From RBG-13-33-26 sp964430085 (GTDB lineage Archaea > Nanobdellota > Nanobdellia > Pacearchaeales > GW2011-AR1): DNA of 38,101 bases. This document shows, piece by piece, positions 16,388 to 23,504 of this stretch. Both the position numbers and the translations under genes were made by a program. Positions within the stretch are counted from its first letter, which is position 1. Every line of letters starts with the position of its first letter. The stretch spans positions 1 to 38,101 of the forward strand of contig CAYSES010000003.1 of NCBI GenBank assembly GCA_964430085.1, written 5' to 3'. Under the pieces are notes generated by a model. That model saw only the letters and a list, made by a program, of their open reading frames with translations, did no database searches and was not told where the DNA came from.

Positions 16388-16607
16388 TAGCTACAATTAT
16401 CCTACTTGCAATTCCTCTGCCAATAGCATATTGAGAATTGCCTATTTCAAGGATATATGGAGATTTTCGCACTAATCTTATAGGAGTTTCAGGAATGATG
16501 CCAATTGAATCTAATTTGTGTAACAAACATCGGCCAGCATTTTTAATTTCAACAATCTTGGCTGCTCGACCTTTTGCCAAATGAGTTAAGGGTATTGAAG
16601 TTTTCAT
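16374..16607 (-). CDS. feoA: FeoA-domain protein
   Basis: 77 residues of the FeoA SH3-like fold: LAKGRAAKIVEI, RCLLHKLDSIGIIPETPIRLV and the C-terminal YAIGRGIASRIIV. FeoA proteins support FeoB ferrous-iron uptake, or form the C-terminal domain of DtxR regulators; no feoB is in the window. It overlaps the gyrA 3' end by 4 bp (ATGA), making it the last gene of the gyrase operon, and converges with the nuclease gene. Confidence 0.82.
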   Translation of the reverse strand: MKTSIPLTHLAKGRAAKIVEIKNAGRCLLHKLDSIGIIPETPIRLVRKSPYILEIGNSQYAIGRGIASRIIVAINYD

Positions 16608-19036
16608 TCTTCATGCTCCTGTACTTTTATCATGTCAGTAACATAATCTCCTGGATGGAGTTTTACAATTCTAACGCCCTGAGTTGCTCTCCCCATTACT
16701 CTTATATTACGTAATGAAGTTCTTATTACCATTCCTTTTGCAGTGGTTATAATTATGCTGTCTTTATCATCAACGCAAATTGTAGATACAACGTCTCCAG
16801 TCTTATCTGTAACTTTCAGATTGATAACCCCTTTTCCTGCTCTCGCAATCTTTCTGTAATCATCTACAGCAGTCCTTTTTCCATAACCATTTCTTGTGAT
16901 TGTTAAGATATCTTTAGTATTTAAAATTCCGGAACTAACAACTTCATCATCCTTCTCGAGTTTTATCCCAGTAACACCATAACTAGTTCTTCCCATTTCC
17001 CTTACATCATTGCTGTTAAATCGTATTGCTTTTCCCTTCTTTGTTGCAAGAGAAACTTCATCTCCCTTTTTAACAACATCAACTCCAATTAATGAATCAG
17101 AATCATCATTAGGAAGATTCATAGCTCTTATACCAGAAGCTCTTGGTTTTGAAAAATGTTCCAGAGAAATTTTCTTTACAATTCCTTTCTTAGTTGCCAT
17201 AAAAAGATCATCTTTAAAATCAGTTACAGAGATAACATTTGTAACTTTCTCATCTTTAAGACCAAGAAGATTAATCACTGCTTTCCCCTTGCTATATCTT
17301 TCTGCTTCAGGGACATCATATGCTTTAAGCCATAAAACTCTTCCTCGGGAAGTAAAAAACATTAAGTAATCATGAGTTGAACAAACAATTAATTGTTTAA
17401 CAAAATCCCCTGTTGCTAAATTGCTTCCAATAACTCCCTTTCCACCCCTTCTCTGTTCCTTGTATGTCTTTATGTCCATTCTTTTACAATATCCCTTATC
17501 TGTAATTGTGACCACTACTTCTTTTTCTTGGATCAAGTCTTTTTCAGAAATCTCTGATATTCTTTTTAGAACATTTGTCTTTCTTGTATCACCGTACTTA
17601 TTTTTCAAGTCATTAACTTCTTTTATTATTATTTTCAAAACTTCTCTTATATCCGCCAATATTTTTTCAAGCTCTTCAATTGTTTGTTTAAGTTTTTCCT
17701 GTTCTTTCTTTAATTTATCTTGTTCCAAAGAAGTTAATTGCTGAAGTTTGGTTTCAAGAACAGCCTGTGCTTGTTTTTTGTTTAATTCAAATTTTTTTAT
17801 CAGACCTTCCAGTGCTTCAGTAGTATTTTTTGACTTTTTAATCAATGTAATAACTTCATCTATATTCTTTAATGCAATTAGTAGTCCATCAACAATTTCA
17901 AGCCTATCTTTAGCTTTTTTTAATTCAAATTTTGTTCTATTTGTTATAATAATCTTTCTGTATTTTACATATTCATCAACAATTTTTTTTAAATTTAGAA
18001 TTTTTGGTTGACCTCCGACCAATGCTAAAAGGTTAACATTAAAAGTATCCTGCAATCGAGTGTATTTGTATAATGAGTTAATTATAAAATTAGGACTTGA
18101 TCCTTTCTTTAATTCTATGACAATTCTTATTTTTCCCTTTGAACTTTCGTCTCTTAAATCAGAGATATTTTTCAATTTTTTATTTTGAATCAGATTTGCA
18201 ATTTGTTCTACAAGAGAAGTCTTATTCAACATATAAGGAATTTCTGTGATTACTATTGCTTCTTTGTTTCTTACTTTCTCTGTAGAAACTTTTCCTCTTA
18301 GAACAAGTCTTCCTTTCCCAGTTTTATATAACTCAACCATATCCCCAGATACACTTCCACCAGTAGGGAAATCAGGGCCTGTTACAATATCACATAATTC
18401 TTCTATTGTTATGTCGGGATTTTTAATGTAAGCTATAATAGAATCACATACTTCTCGCAAATTATGGGGGGGGATATTTGTTGCCATACCAACAGCAATT
18501 CCAGTAGCACCATTAAGAATTAAAGATGGTAATTTCCCAGGAAGTAAATCTGGTTCTTTAAGGGAGTTATCAAAATTTGGTGTAAATTTTACAGTTTCTT
18601 TTTCTATATCTTCAATAAGCTCATCTGCTATAGGCATCAATCTTGCTTCTGTATAACGATAAGCAGCAGGGGGATCTCCGTCAATGCTTCCAAAATTACC
18701 TTGTCCGAAAACAAGAGGATAACGCAAAGAGAAATCCTGAGCCATCCTTACCATTGCGTCATAAACTGCAGAATCACCATGAGGATGAAATTTACCGATA
18801 ACATCTCCAACAACTCTTGCTGATTTTTTTGTCTGGCTTCCAGGTTTCAATCCCATCAAGTACATTGAATATAAAATTCTTCTTTGGACTGGTTTTAAAC
18901 CGTCTTCAATAGCAGGAATTGCTCTTGAAACAATAACAGACATTGCATAATCCAAATAAGACTTTTTCATCTCTTCAGACACTTCTGTAGGAATTATATT
19001 TTTATTATGTTCTTCATTATTTTTTTCTTCTGCCAT
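16604..19036 (-). CDS. gyrA: DNA gyrase subunit A
   Basis: 810 residues, full length. The breakage-reunion domain has catalytic tyrosine Y128 in AAYRYTEARL, the quinolone-pocket residues S89 and D93 in HPHGDSAVYD, and the coiled coil with a long KLKKEQEKLKQ helix near 440-480. The C-terminal beta-pinwheel carries the GyrA box QRRGGKG (528-534), the mark of a true gyrase that wraps DNA and adds negative supercoils, as opposed to topoisomerase IV. Bacterial in type; presumably acquired by an ancestor. Third of four or five genes in the gyrB-HAD-Zn ribbon-gyrA-feoA operon (2-bp gap upstream). Confidence 0.95.
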   Translation of the reverse strand: MAEEKNNEEHNKNIIPTEVSEEMKKSYLDYAMSVIVSRAIPAIEDGLKPVQRRILYSMYLMGLKPGSQTKKSARVVGDVIGKFHPHGDSAVYDAMVRMAQDFSLRYPLVFGQGNFGSIDGDPPAAYRYTEARLMPIADELIEDIEKETVKFTPNFDNSLKEPDLLPGKLPSLILNGATGIAVGMATNIPPHNLREVCDSIIAYIKNPDITIEELCDIVTGPDFPTGGSVSGDMVELYKTGKGRLVLRGKVSTEKVRNKEAIVITEIPYMLNKTSLVEQIANLIQNKKLKNISDLRDESSKGKIRIVIELKKGSSPNFIINSLYKYTRLQDTFNVNLLALVGGQPKILNLKKIVDEYVKYRKIIITNRTKFELKKAKDRLEIVDGLLIALKNIDEVITLIKKSKNTTEALEGLIKKFELNKKQAQAVLETKLQQLTSLEQDKLKKEQEKLKQTIEELEKILADIREVLKIIIKEVNDLKNKYGDTRKTNVLKRISEISEKDLIQEKEVVVTITDKGYCKRMDIKTYKEQRRGGKGVIGSNLATGDFVKQLIVCSTHDYLMFFTSRGRVLWLKAYDVPEAERYSKGKAVINLLGLKDEKVTNVISVTDFKDDLFMATKKGIVKKISLEHFSKPRASGIRAMNLPNDDSDSLIGVDVVKKGDEVSLATKKGKAIRFNSNDVREMGRTSYGVTGIKLEKDDEVVSSGILNTKDILTITRNGYGKRTAVDDYRKIARAGKGVINLKVTDKTGDVVSTICVDDKDSIIITTAKGMVIRTSLRNIRVMGRATQGVRIVKLHPGDYVTDMIKVQEHEE

Positions 19037-19038
19037 TT

Positions 19039-19347
19039 TTATGCAACCTCCTCTCCTTTTTCATCAAGATATTTCATGAATTCATCTTCTGTTAATTCTT
19101 CTTCATTAATATTACTCCCCCCCCATTTACATTTATGACATTGCCATTCTTTTCCTCCACCTTCTTCTGAATCACTATTGCTAAGAACAAGTCCAACATC
19201 ACTGCTGCCGCATTTAGGACATTTACGAATCTTGAATGTTTTGCCTTCCTTTTTCTTTCCCCTTACACCATGCGCCTTTTCCCAGTCTGCTTTGGAATCA
19301 AATCCTTCCCTTATCCAGTCTGGTGTTGATAATTTTCCTTTTGCCAT
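19039..19347 (-). CDS. Small zinc-ribbon protein
   Basis: 102 residues. The N terminus STPDWIREGFDSKADWEKAHG is basic/aromatic; then come CPKCGSSDVG and WQCHKCKWGG, a C4 zinc ribbon, and an acidic C terminus. The start is taken at MAKGKLST (19347), one base after the HAD stop; an ATG at 19362 would overlap the HAD gene. It sits between gyrB/HAD and gyrA. The function is unknown; a nucleic-acid-binding accessory is possible. Confidence 0.6.
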   Translation of the reverse strand: MAKGKLSTPDWIREGFDSKADWEKAHGVRGKKKEGKTFKIRKCPKCGSSDVGLVLSNSDSEEGGGKEWQCHKCKWGGSNINEEELTEDEFMKYLDEKGEEVA

Positions 19348-19348
19348 T

Positions 19349-19879
19349 TTATATAACATCACTTAAAGTTTGTTTAGTTCTGTCAATTAGCCTTGCCTGC
19401 ATTCCTAATCTCTGTGCAGGGATTATATCCTTTTCATAATTATCTCCAATAAACATAACTTCTTTAAAAGAGATATTGTTTCCATTCAATCCGTTTAGTT
19501 TAGTAAGGGTATTGGAAAAAATTCTCGGGTCTGGTTTCCTAAACCCAACTTCTGAAGATAGACTAATAACATCAAAATAGTTTACAAATTTAGAAAGTTG
19601 TTTTCTCATTCTCAGAGGATTATACATATCAGAAACTATTGCTAGTTTATAGCCTTCTTTTTTCAATCTACTTACTACATCTTGACTATCGCCATAAAGT
19701 GAAAAATTAACTTCAGAGAGTATAGAATAAACCATTGCCTTATATTCTTCGGATAGTTCTACATCTTCAAGTTTTTTTGTTAATAAATCATGGAATTCTT
19801 TTTTAGTAATAATATAAGATACATGCTTATCTGCATTACCTAATGTATTCATAAAATCAAAAAAATATGCTTTTATCAT
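19349..19879 (-). CDS. HAD-superfamily hydrolase-like protein
   Basis: 176 residues from MIKAYFFDFMNTLG, one base after the gyrB stop; the longer reading into gyrB is not used. HAD motifs: nucleophile D8 in FFDFMNT, S in AIVSDMYN, K in GFRKPDP and GDNYEKD. The general-acid Asp two residues after the nucleophile is Met (residue 10), as in non-phosphatase HADs where this place also varies. Substrate unknown. Probably co-transcribed with gyrase. Confidence 0.75.
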   Translation of the reverse strand: MIKAYFFDFMNTLGNADKHVSYIITKKEFHDLLTKKLEDVELSEEYKAMVYSILSEVNFSLYGDSQDVVSRLKKEGYKLAIVSDMYNPLRMRKQLSKFVNYFDVISLSSEVGFRKPDPRIFSNTLTKLNGLNGNNISFKEVMFIGDNYEKDIIPAQRLGMQARLIDRTKQTLSDVI

Positions 19880-19880
19880 T

Positions 19881-21764
19881 TTAAATATCCAAATTAGCCT
19901 CCTTCGCATTTTCTGATATGAACATCTTTCTTGAATGGACATCACTTCCCATAAGCATTGAAAAGGTATGATCAGCTTCAACAGCATCTTCTATGAATAT
20001 TTTTTTAATCTTTCTTGTTTTTGGATTCATAGTAGTATCCCATAATTGATTCACACTCATTTCTCCCAAACCCTTAAACCTTGTAACTTTTGCTGAACCA
20101 AGTTTTTCTATAGCCCTTTTAAGTTCATCATCAGAGTAAACATAGTGATCTTTTTTCTTTCTTATTCTGTACAATGGAGGGTATGCTGCATAAATATTCC
20201 CATTTTCTATTAATTTCGGCATAAATCTAAAAAAGAAAGTTAAAAGCAATGTTTTAATATGCTCTCCATCTACATCAGCATCACTCATAATTATTACTTT
20301 TCCGTATCTTAATTTTGCTAGATTAAAGTTATCCTCTCCAACACCAGTCCCAATCGCAGTTATCATATTTGCTATTTCCTCGCTTGAAAGACTTTTTACA
20401 GGATTCGCTTTTTCAACATTCAAGATCTTTCCTCTAAGAGGGAGTATTGCCTGTGTTTCCTTATCCCTTGCCATCTTAGCACTTCCGCCAGCACTTTCTC
20501 CTTCAACAATATAGAGTTCAGTGTCTTCTGTTTTCTTACTTGAACAATCAGCAAGTTTCCCAGGAAGACCTCCGAGAGAAAATGCATTTTTCCTTCTTAC
20601 CAAATCCTTTGCTTTCTTAGCAGCTAATCTTGCTCTTGCAGCAGCTTCTGCCTTTGATACTATTTTTTTTGCGACATTAGGATTCTCTTCAAAAAATTCT
20701 GACAAAGCACTTGTTGTTGTGGAATCAACAAAACCTTTAACTTCAGAATTTCCTAATTTTGTTTTTGTTTGTCCTTCAAATTGGGGATCTGGAAGTTTTA
20801 TACTTATTACAGCAGTTAATCCTTCTCTAACATCATCTCCTGAAAAATTTCCATTTTTTAGAATTCCCTTCCTCTTTGCATAATCATTAATTACCCTTGT
20901 AAGTGCGGTCTTAAGACCAAATACATGAGTTCCTCCTTCTACAGTATTAATTGTATTTACAAAACCAAAAATATTTTCCTGATATCCCGAATTGTATTGA
21001 ATAGCAACTTCAATTACTGTATCCTTAATTTCCCTTTTAAAATAAACGGGTTTGTGCAATGGTTCTTTTGATTTATTTAACCATTTTACAAATTCCATTA
21101 ACCCCCCAGAAGCAAAGAATTCTTCTTTTTTATTTTTTATATCATCATTAAGGATTATTTTTAATCCAGGATTCAAAAAAGCAATTTCTCTAAATCTGGT
21201 TTCTAATATTTTGTAATCAAAATCTACAGTTGAAAAAATTTCATCATCAGGCCAAAATGTAATTGTTGTGCCTGTTTCATCTTGGGGGCATTTCCCTACA
21301 ATTTTTAATTTAGTTTTGGCATCCCCCCTAGAATATTCTTGTTCATAAATATTCCCGTCTCTTTTAATTTGGATAATTAATCTTTTTGAAAGAGCATTTA
21401 CAACACTCACACCGACTCCATGCAGCCCTCCAGAAATCATATATGATTTTTTATCAAATTTCCCGCCAGCATGTAATTTTGTCAATGCTATTTGAATTGC
21501 CGGGACTTTATATATAGGGTGAATATCAGTAGGAATACCCCTTCCATTATCTTCCACAGTTGCTGAACCATCCTTGTTTATAGAAACCTTTATTTTGTTA
21601 CAAAATCCAGCAAGTGCTTCATCAACTGAATTGTCAGTAAGTTCATAAATTAAATGATGCAATCCTTCTTTTCCAGTACTCCCAATGTACATGCTAGGTC
21701 TTCTTCTTACTCCTTCAAGGCCTTCAAGAACCTTTATTTTCTCTGCGGTATATTGCTCTGTCAT
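19881..21764 (-). CDS. gyrB: DNA gyrase subunit B
   Basis: 627 residues, the short form of GyrB lacking the ~165-residue insert of enterobacteria. GHKL ATPase: E41 and N45 in YELTDNSVDEA, D72 in EDNGRGIP, GGLHGVG (112-118), QTKTKLGN (332-339). TOPRIM: E421 in EGESAGGSA and D495/D497/D499 in SDADVDGEH; PLRGKILNV between them. The C-terminal tail ends RFKGLGEM...FISENAKEANLDI. It is bacterial in type and begins the gyrase operon, with a TATA box about 50 nt upstream flanked by an inverted repeat. Confidence 0.95.
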   Translation of the reverse strand: MTEQYTAEKIKVLEGLEGVRRRPSMYIGSTGKEGLHHLIYELTDNSVDEALAGFCNKIKVSINKDGSATVEDNGRGIPTDIHPIYKVPAIQIALTKLHAGGKFDKKSYMISGGLHGVGVSVVNALSKRLIIQIKRDGNIYEQEYSRGDAKTKLKIVGKCPQDETGTTITFWPDDEIFSTVDFDYKILETRFREIAFLNPGLKIILNDDIKNKKEEFFASGGLMEFVKWLNKSKEPLHKPVYFKREIKDTVIEVAIQYNSGYQENIFGFVNTINTVEGGTHVFGLKTALTRVINDYAKRKGILKNGNFSGDDVREGLTAVISIKLPDPQFEGQTKTKLGNSEVKGFVDSTTTSALSEFFEENPNVAKKIVSKAEAAARARLAAKKAKDLVRRKNAFSLGGLPGKLADCSSKKTEDTELYIVEGESAGGSAKMARDKETQAILPLRGKILNVEKANPVKSLSSEEIANMITAIGTGVGEDNFNLAKLRYGKVIIMSDADVDGEHIKTLLLTFFFRFMPKLIENGNIYAAYPPLYRIRKKKDHYVYSDDELKRAIEKLGSAKVTRFKGLGEMSVNQLWDTTMNPKTRKIKKIFIEDAVEADHTFSMLMGSDVHSRKMFISENAKEANLDI

Positions 21765-21784
21765 GTTAATTTATTTTAGATAGG

Positions 21785-21826
21785 TCTGGCTAAATTCTCA
21801 TCATTTTTATTTTAAAATTTGCCAGA
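21785..21826 (-). promoter_or_regulatory. gyrB promoter flanked by inverted repeat
   Basis: The minus strand has ATTTTAAAATAA (about 21807-21818) as TATA, predicting a start near 21788 and a ~24-nt leader without SD. TCTGGC (21785-21790 on plus) and GCCAGA (21821-21826) form the ends of an 11-of-12 inverted repeat (TCTGGCTAAATT / AATTTGCCAGA) that brackets the TATA and start site. Operator function is inferred. Confidence 0.4.
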
Positions 21827-21845
21827 TTTCTCTTAATTTATACCC

Positions 21846-21873
21846 AAAAAAAGTTAAGTTTATTTATAAACTT
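21846..21873 (-). terminator. Second terminator-like hairpin after the ribosomal operon
   Basis: On the minus strand AAGTTTAT-AA-ATAAACTT (21856-21873) is followed after AAC by seven Ts (21846-21852). It may back up the first terminator. Its central TTTATAAATAAA could also be a TATA element for gyrB. Confidence 0.4.
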
Positions 21874-21881
21874 TTCTGCTC

Positions 21882-21909
21882 AAAAAAAGCATTTTATCGA
21901 CGATAAAAT
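21882..21909 (-). terminator. Hairpin/T-tract terminator of the L7Ae-L24e operon
   Basis: On the minus strand, 25 nt after the L24e stop, ATTTTATC-GTC-GATAAAAT (21891-21909) forms an 8-bp stem followed by GC and seven Ts (21882-21888). The layout is that of an intrinsic terminator. Confidence 0.55.
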
Positions 21910-21933
21910 AAATTTTAAGTCTTTTTTCTCAAT

Positions 21934-22104
21934 CTATTTTTTATTTTTCTTAACCTTAGAAATCCATCTAACCTTACGCCTTTTCATGGCCATATTTTTT
22001 CTGCATTTTGAAGAACATAAATGCTTCACAGTTCCGTCTTTTGAGATTAAAGTAAGTCCTTTTGGAACATCATACATTTTTCCGCAATATACACATTTAG
22101 GCAT
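21934..22104 (-). CDS. rpl24e: Ribosomal protein L24e
   Basis: 56 residues beginning MPKCVYCGKMYDVPKGLTLI, with the zinc-binding pairs C4/C7 and C30/C34 (HLCSSKC) and the basic end KRRKVRWISKVKKNKK. Typical archaeal L24e, 50S subunit, containing the zinc ribbon. The start codon lies inside the last codons of the previous gene (8-bp overlap). Last gene of the ribosomal operon before tandem terminators. Confidence 0.93.
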   Translation of the reverse strand: MPKCVYCGKMYDVPKGLTLISKDGTVKHLCSSKCRKNMAMKRRKVRWISKVKKNKK

Positions 22105-22342
22105 TGGAGTAACCTCTCTGATTTATTAACATTTTAGATATTTCTAATTCATAAGCGCTGGGGGTATTTCCCATCTTAATATTAATGTGATAGTTAGATA
22201 AAAAACGTATTCTTAAAAAAGTTAATTCATTCAAAGTCAAATTTTTTATTGGAAAACTTTTTTTTATATTCCCTTCTAGCTCATTTAAACCTTTTAAAAT
22301 AGTTTTCAAAATTTCATTGTCCAGTTCGTTATCTATGCTCAC
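22097..22342 (-). CDS. Hypothetical protein between S28e and L24e (GTG start)
   Basis: 81 residues when read from GTG at 22342, one base after the S28e stop; an ATG at 22393 would overlap S28e by 50 bp and is unlikely. The sequence is helical and hydrophilic (LKTILKGLNELEGNIKK, TLNELTFLRIRFL, SAYELEISKMLINQRG). No family recognised. Its place within a ribosomal operon and tight coupling with both neighbours suggest a translation-related role (inference). Confidence 0.55.
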   Translation of the reverse strand: MSIDNELDNEILKTILKGLNELEGNIKKSFPIKNLTLNELTFLRIRFLSNYHINIKMGNTPSAYELEISKMLINQRGYSNA

Positions 22343-22343
22343 T

Positions 22344-22634
22344 TTAAGTATACGCTCCCTTTGTAACTTTAGATTTAATTTTTCTTGCTTCAATTTCAGT
22401 TTCTCTGAGCATCAAGATATCTCCAATTCTTATAGGCCCTTTAACATTCCTCCTCATGCTTCTACCTTCATCTCTTCCTGCCTGAACTAAGCATTTAACC
22501 TGTGTAATTTCCCCCCTAAAACCAGTTCTTCCTATAATTTCCTCTACAACAGCAGGGACAACTTCCCCTAAAATTTTATCCCTTTTTTTAGAAGACTGTT
22601 GTGATTTCTGATCGGGTTTATTTGTTTTTGCCAT
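22344..22634 (-). CDS. rps28e: Ribosomal protein S28e
   Basis: 96 residues. The S28e core is residues ~24-85: AVVEEIIGRTGFRGEITQVKCLV, GRSMRRNVKGPIRIGDILML, ETEIEAR. The N terminus (MAKTNKPDQKSQQSSKKR) is an extra basic extension of about 20 residues, and about ten residues follow the usual EAR end. 30S subunit component. Starts 1 bp after the preceding hypothetical gene. Confidence 0.92.
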   Translation of the reverse strand: MAKTNKPDQKSQQSSKKRDKILGEVVPAVVEEIIGRTGFRGEITQVKCLVQAGRDEGRSMRRNVKGPIRIGDILMLRETEIEARKIKSKVTKGAYT

Positions 22635-22635
22635 C

Positions 22636-22854
22636 TTAATTAATTAAATAACTCAGTGTTTTATTTATTTTTTCCTTTATAGGACAATTAAGTCCTTTTT
22701 TGCTGCAATAATTTTTGATCATGAAATTTAAATCATAATCATTGTGTATCTCTTTGATTAGATAACATCTGTCTGCATCAGGACAATTATCATCAAAAAT
22801 TTTTTTATTATCCTTAAAATTATTTGATTTATTTATCATATTTGCTCTAATCAT
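22636..22854 (-). CDS. Hypothetical Cys-containing protein between L7Ae and S28e
   Basis: 72 residues. Four cysteines in two pairs (DNCPDADRCYL and NYCSKKGLNCPI) suggest a metal site or disulfides. The ATG at 22854 overlaps the L7Ae stop (ATGA); an internal ATG at residue 6 is an alternative. The family is not recognised. Translationally coupled to L7Ae. Confidence 0.55.
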   Translation of the reverse strand: MIRANMINKSNNFKDNKKIFDDNCPDADRCYLIKEIHNDYDLNFMIKNYCSKKGLNCPIKEKINKTLSYLIN

Positions 22855-23153
22855 TTAAGTGAATTAATATCAGATTCAGCTTCTCCTGGTTCAATTATTA
22901 CAACAGAAGATGCTGGAACAGAAATTCCCACTGCAAGCCCTAATTTTTGTCTGCTGTCAACCTCTTTGCAGGGAATTTTTTTCTCTTTGCATAAGACAGG
23001 GAGATGTTGTACAATTTCTTTAGGTTCTACATCTGCAGCATAAACAACAAGTTTAGCAGTTCCTCTTTCAATTGCTTTTGTAACTTCGTTTGTTCCTTTT
23101 TCAATTTTCCCTGTTTTCTTTGCTTTTTCAATAATTTTGTATATGTCTGCCAT
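22851..23153 (-). CDS. rpl7ae: Ribosomal protein L7Ae
   Basis: 100 residues, somewhat short for the family (about 120). TGKIEKGTNEVTKAIERGTAKLVVYAADVEP is the diagnostic kink-turn RNA-binding segment, followed by LPVLCKEKKIPCKEV and KLGLAVGISVPASSVVI. In archaea it binds K-turns in rRNA, box C/D and H/ACA RNAs and RNase P. First gene of the operon. Confidence 0.94.
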   Translation of the reverse strand: MADIYKIIEKAKKTGKIEKGTNEVTKAIERGTAKLVVYAADVEPKEIVQHLPVLCKEKKIPCKEVDSRQKLGLAVGISVPASSVVIIEPGEAESDINSLK

Positions 23154-23177
23154 TTTCAGTAATTACCGAGAACAAGG

Positions 23178-23188
23178 GTTTTATATCC
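23178..23188 (-). promoter_or_regulatory. TATA box of the L7Ae operon
   Basis: On the minus strand GGATATAAAAC, centred about 27-30 nt upstream of the L7Ae ATG with no SD between, so the operon's first gene is probably leaderless. Confidence 0.55.
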
Positions 23189-23228
23189 TCGCTTATGTTC
23201 ATCGGATAAAAAATTGAGAGAAAATAGG

Positions 23229-23236
23229 TTTATAAA
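23229..23236 (+). promoter_or_regulatory. TATA box of a leadered small-peptide transcript
   Basis: TTTATAAA, the same octamer as the Kae1/deaminase promoter. It predicts transcription from about 23258, where no ATG occurs. The message would carry a ~138-nt leader before the small ORF at 23396. Confidence 0.5.
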
Positions 23237-23257
23237 TATTTCTAACAGTTTTGTCTG

Positions 23258-23395
23258 AGCTCATCAAAAATAACAGATTTAGCCAAGCCATTTCTCATAA
23301 GCTTCCAAATAAATCTGCTTGCATTTATTTTATTAGGGGAAACATAAAAATTATATTGATTTTTTTAATTTCAGAAGACAATTTTTGGAGCAATT
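23258..23395 (+). ncRNA. Structured 5' leader or small RNA
   Basis: Begins at the predicted start and contains a stem: CAGATTTA (23274-23281) with TAAATCTG (23310-23317), and inside it AAGC (23285-23288) with GCTT (23301-23304). No box C/D or tRNA features were found. It could be a leader controlling the downstream peptide ORF or an independent RNA. The 351-bp space between L7Ae and the propeller gene holds only this and the ORF. Confidence 0.3.
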
Positions 23396-23494
23396 ATGGG
23401 GGGATTAGGAGAGGGCTTGGTTGGCGGAGCTGAAACCTTTGTTGGTTATGGAATAGGTTATTTAACGGGAAGTATTGTAAAATATTTTTCTTAA
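23396..23494 (+). CDS. Glycine-rich 32-aa hydrophobic peptide
   Basis: The ORF reads MGGLGEGLVGGAETFVGYGI and ends GYLTGSIVKYFS. Glycines recur every three or four residues, a glycine-zipper pattern typical of membrane-inserting peptides such as bacteriocins. An SD-like GGAG (23387-23390) sits 5 nt before the ATG, and a promoter lies 160 bp upstream. T-rich sequence (about 23504-23516) follows. It is too short for homology-based assignment; the SD and promoter are the support. Confidence 0.4.
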   Translation: MGGLGEGLVGGAETFVGYGIGYLTGSIVKYFS

Positions 23495-23504
23495 ATAAAA
23501 TCTT

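Noticed and set aside
19880..19987. HAD gene N-terminal extension into gyrB
   Set aside because: The HAD fold begins at MIKAYFFDF; the extra 36 residues are gyrB read in another frame.
22343..22393. ATG extension of the gene between S28e and L24e
   Set aside because: It would overlap S28e by 50 bp; GTG 22342 directly follows the S28e stop.
23251..23433. 60-residue ORF with TTG start
   Set aside because: TTG lies upstream of the predicted transcription start and there is no SD; the 23396 ORF in another frame has a better start.
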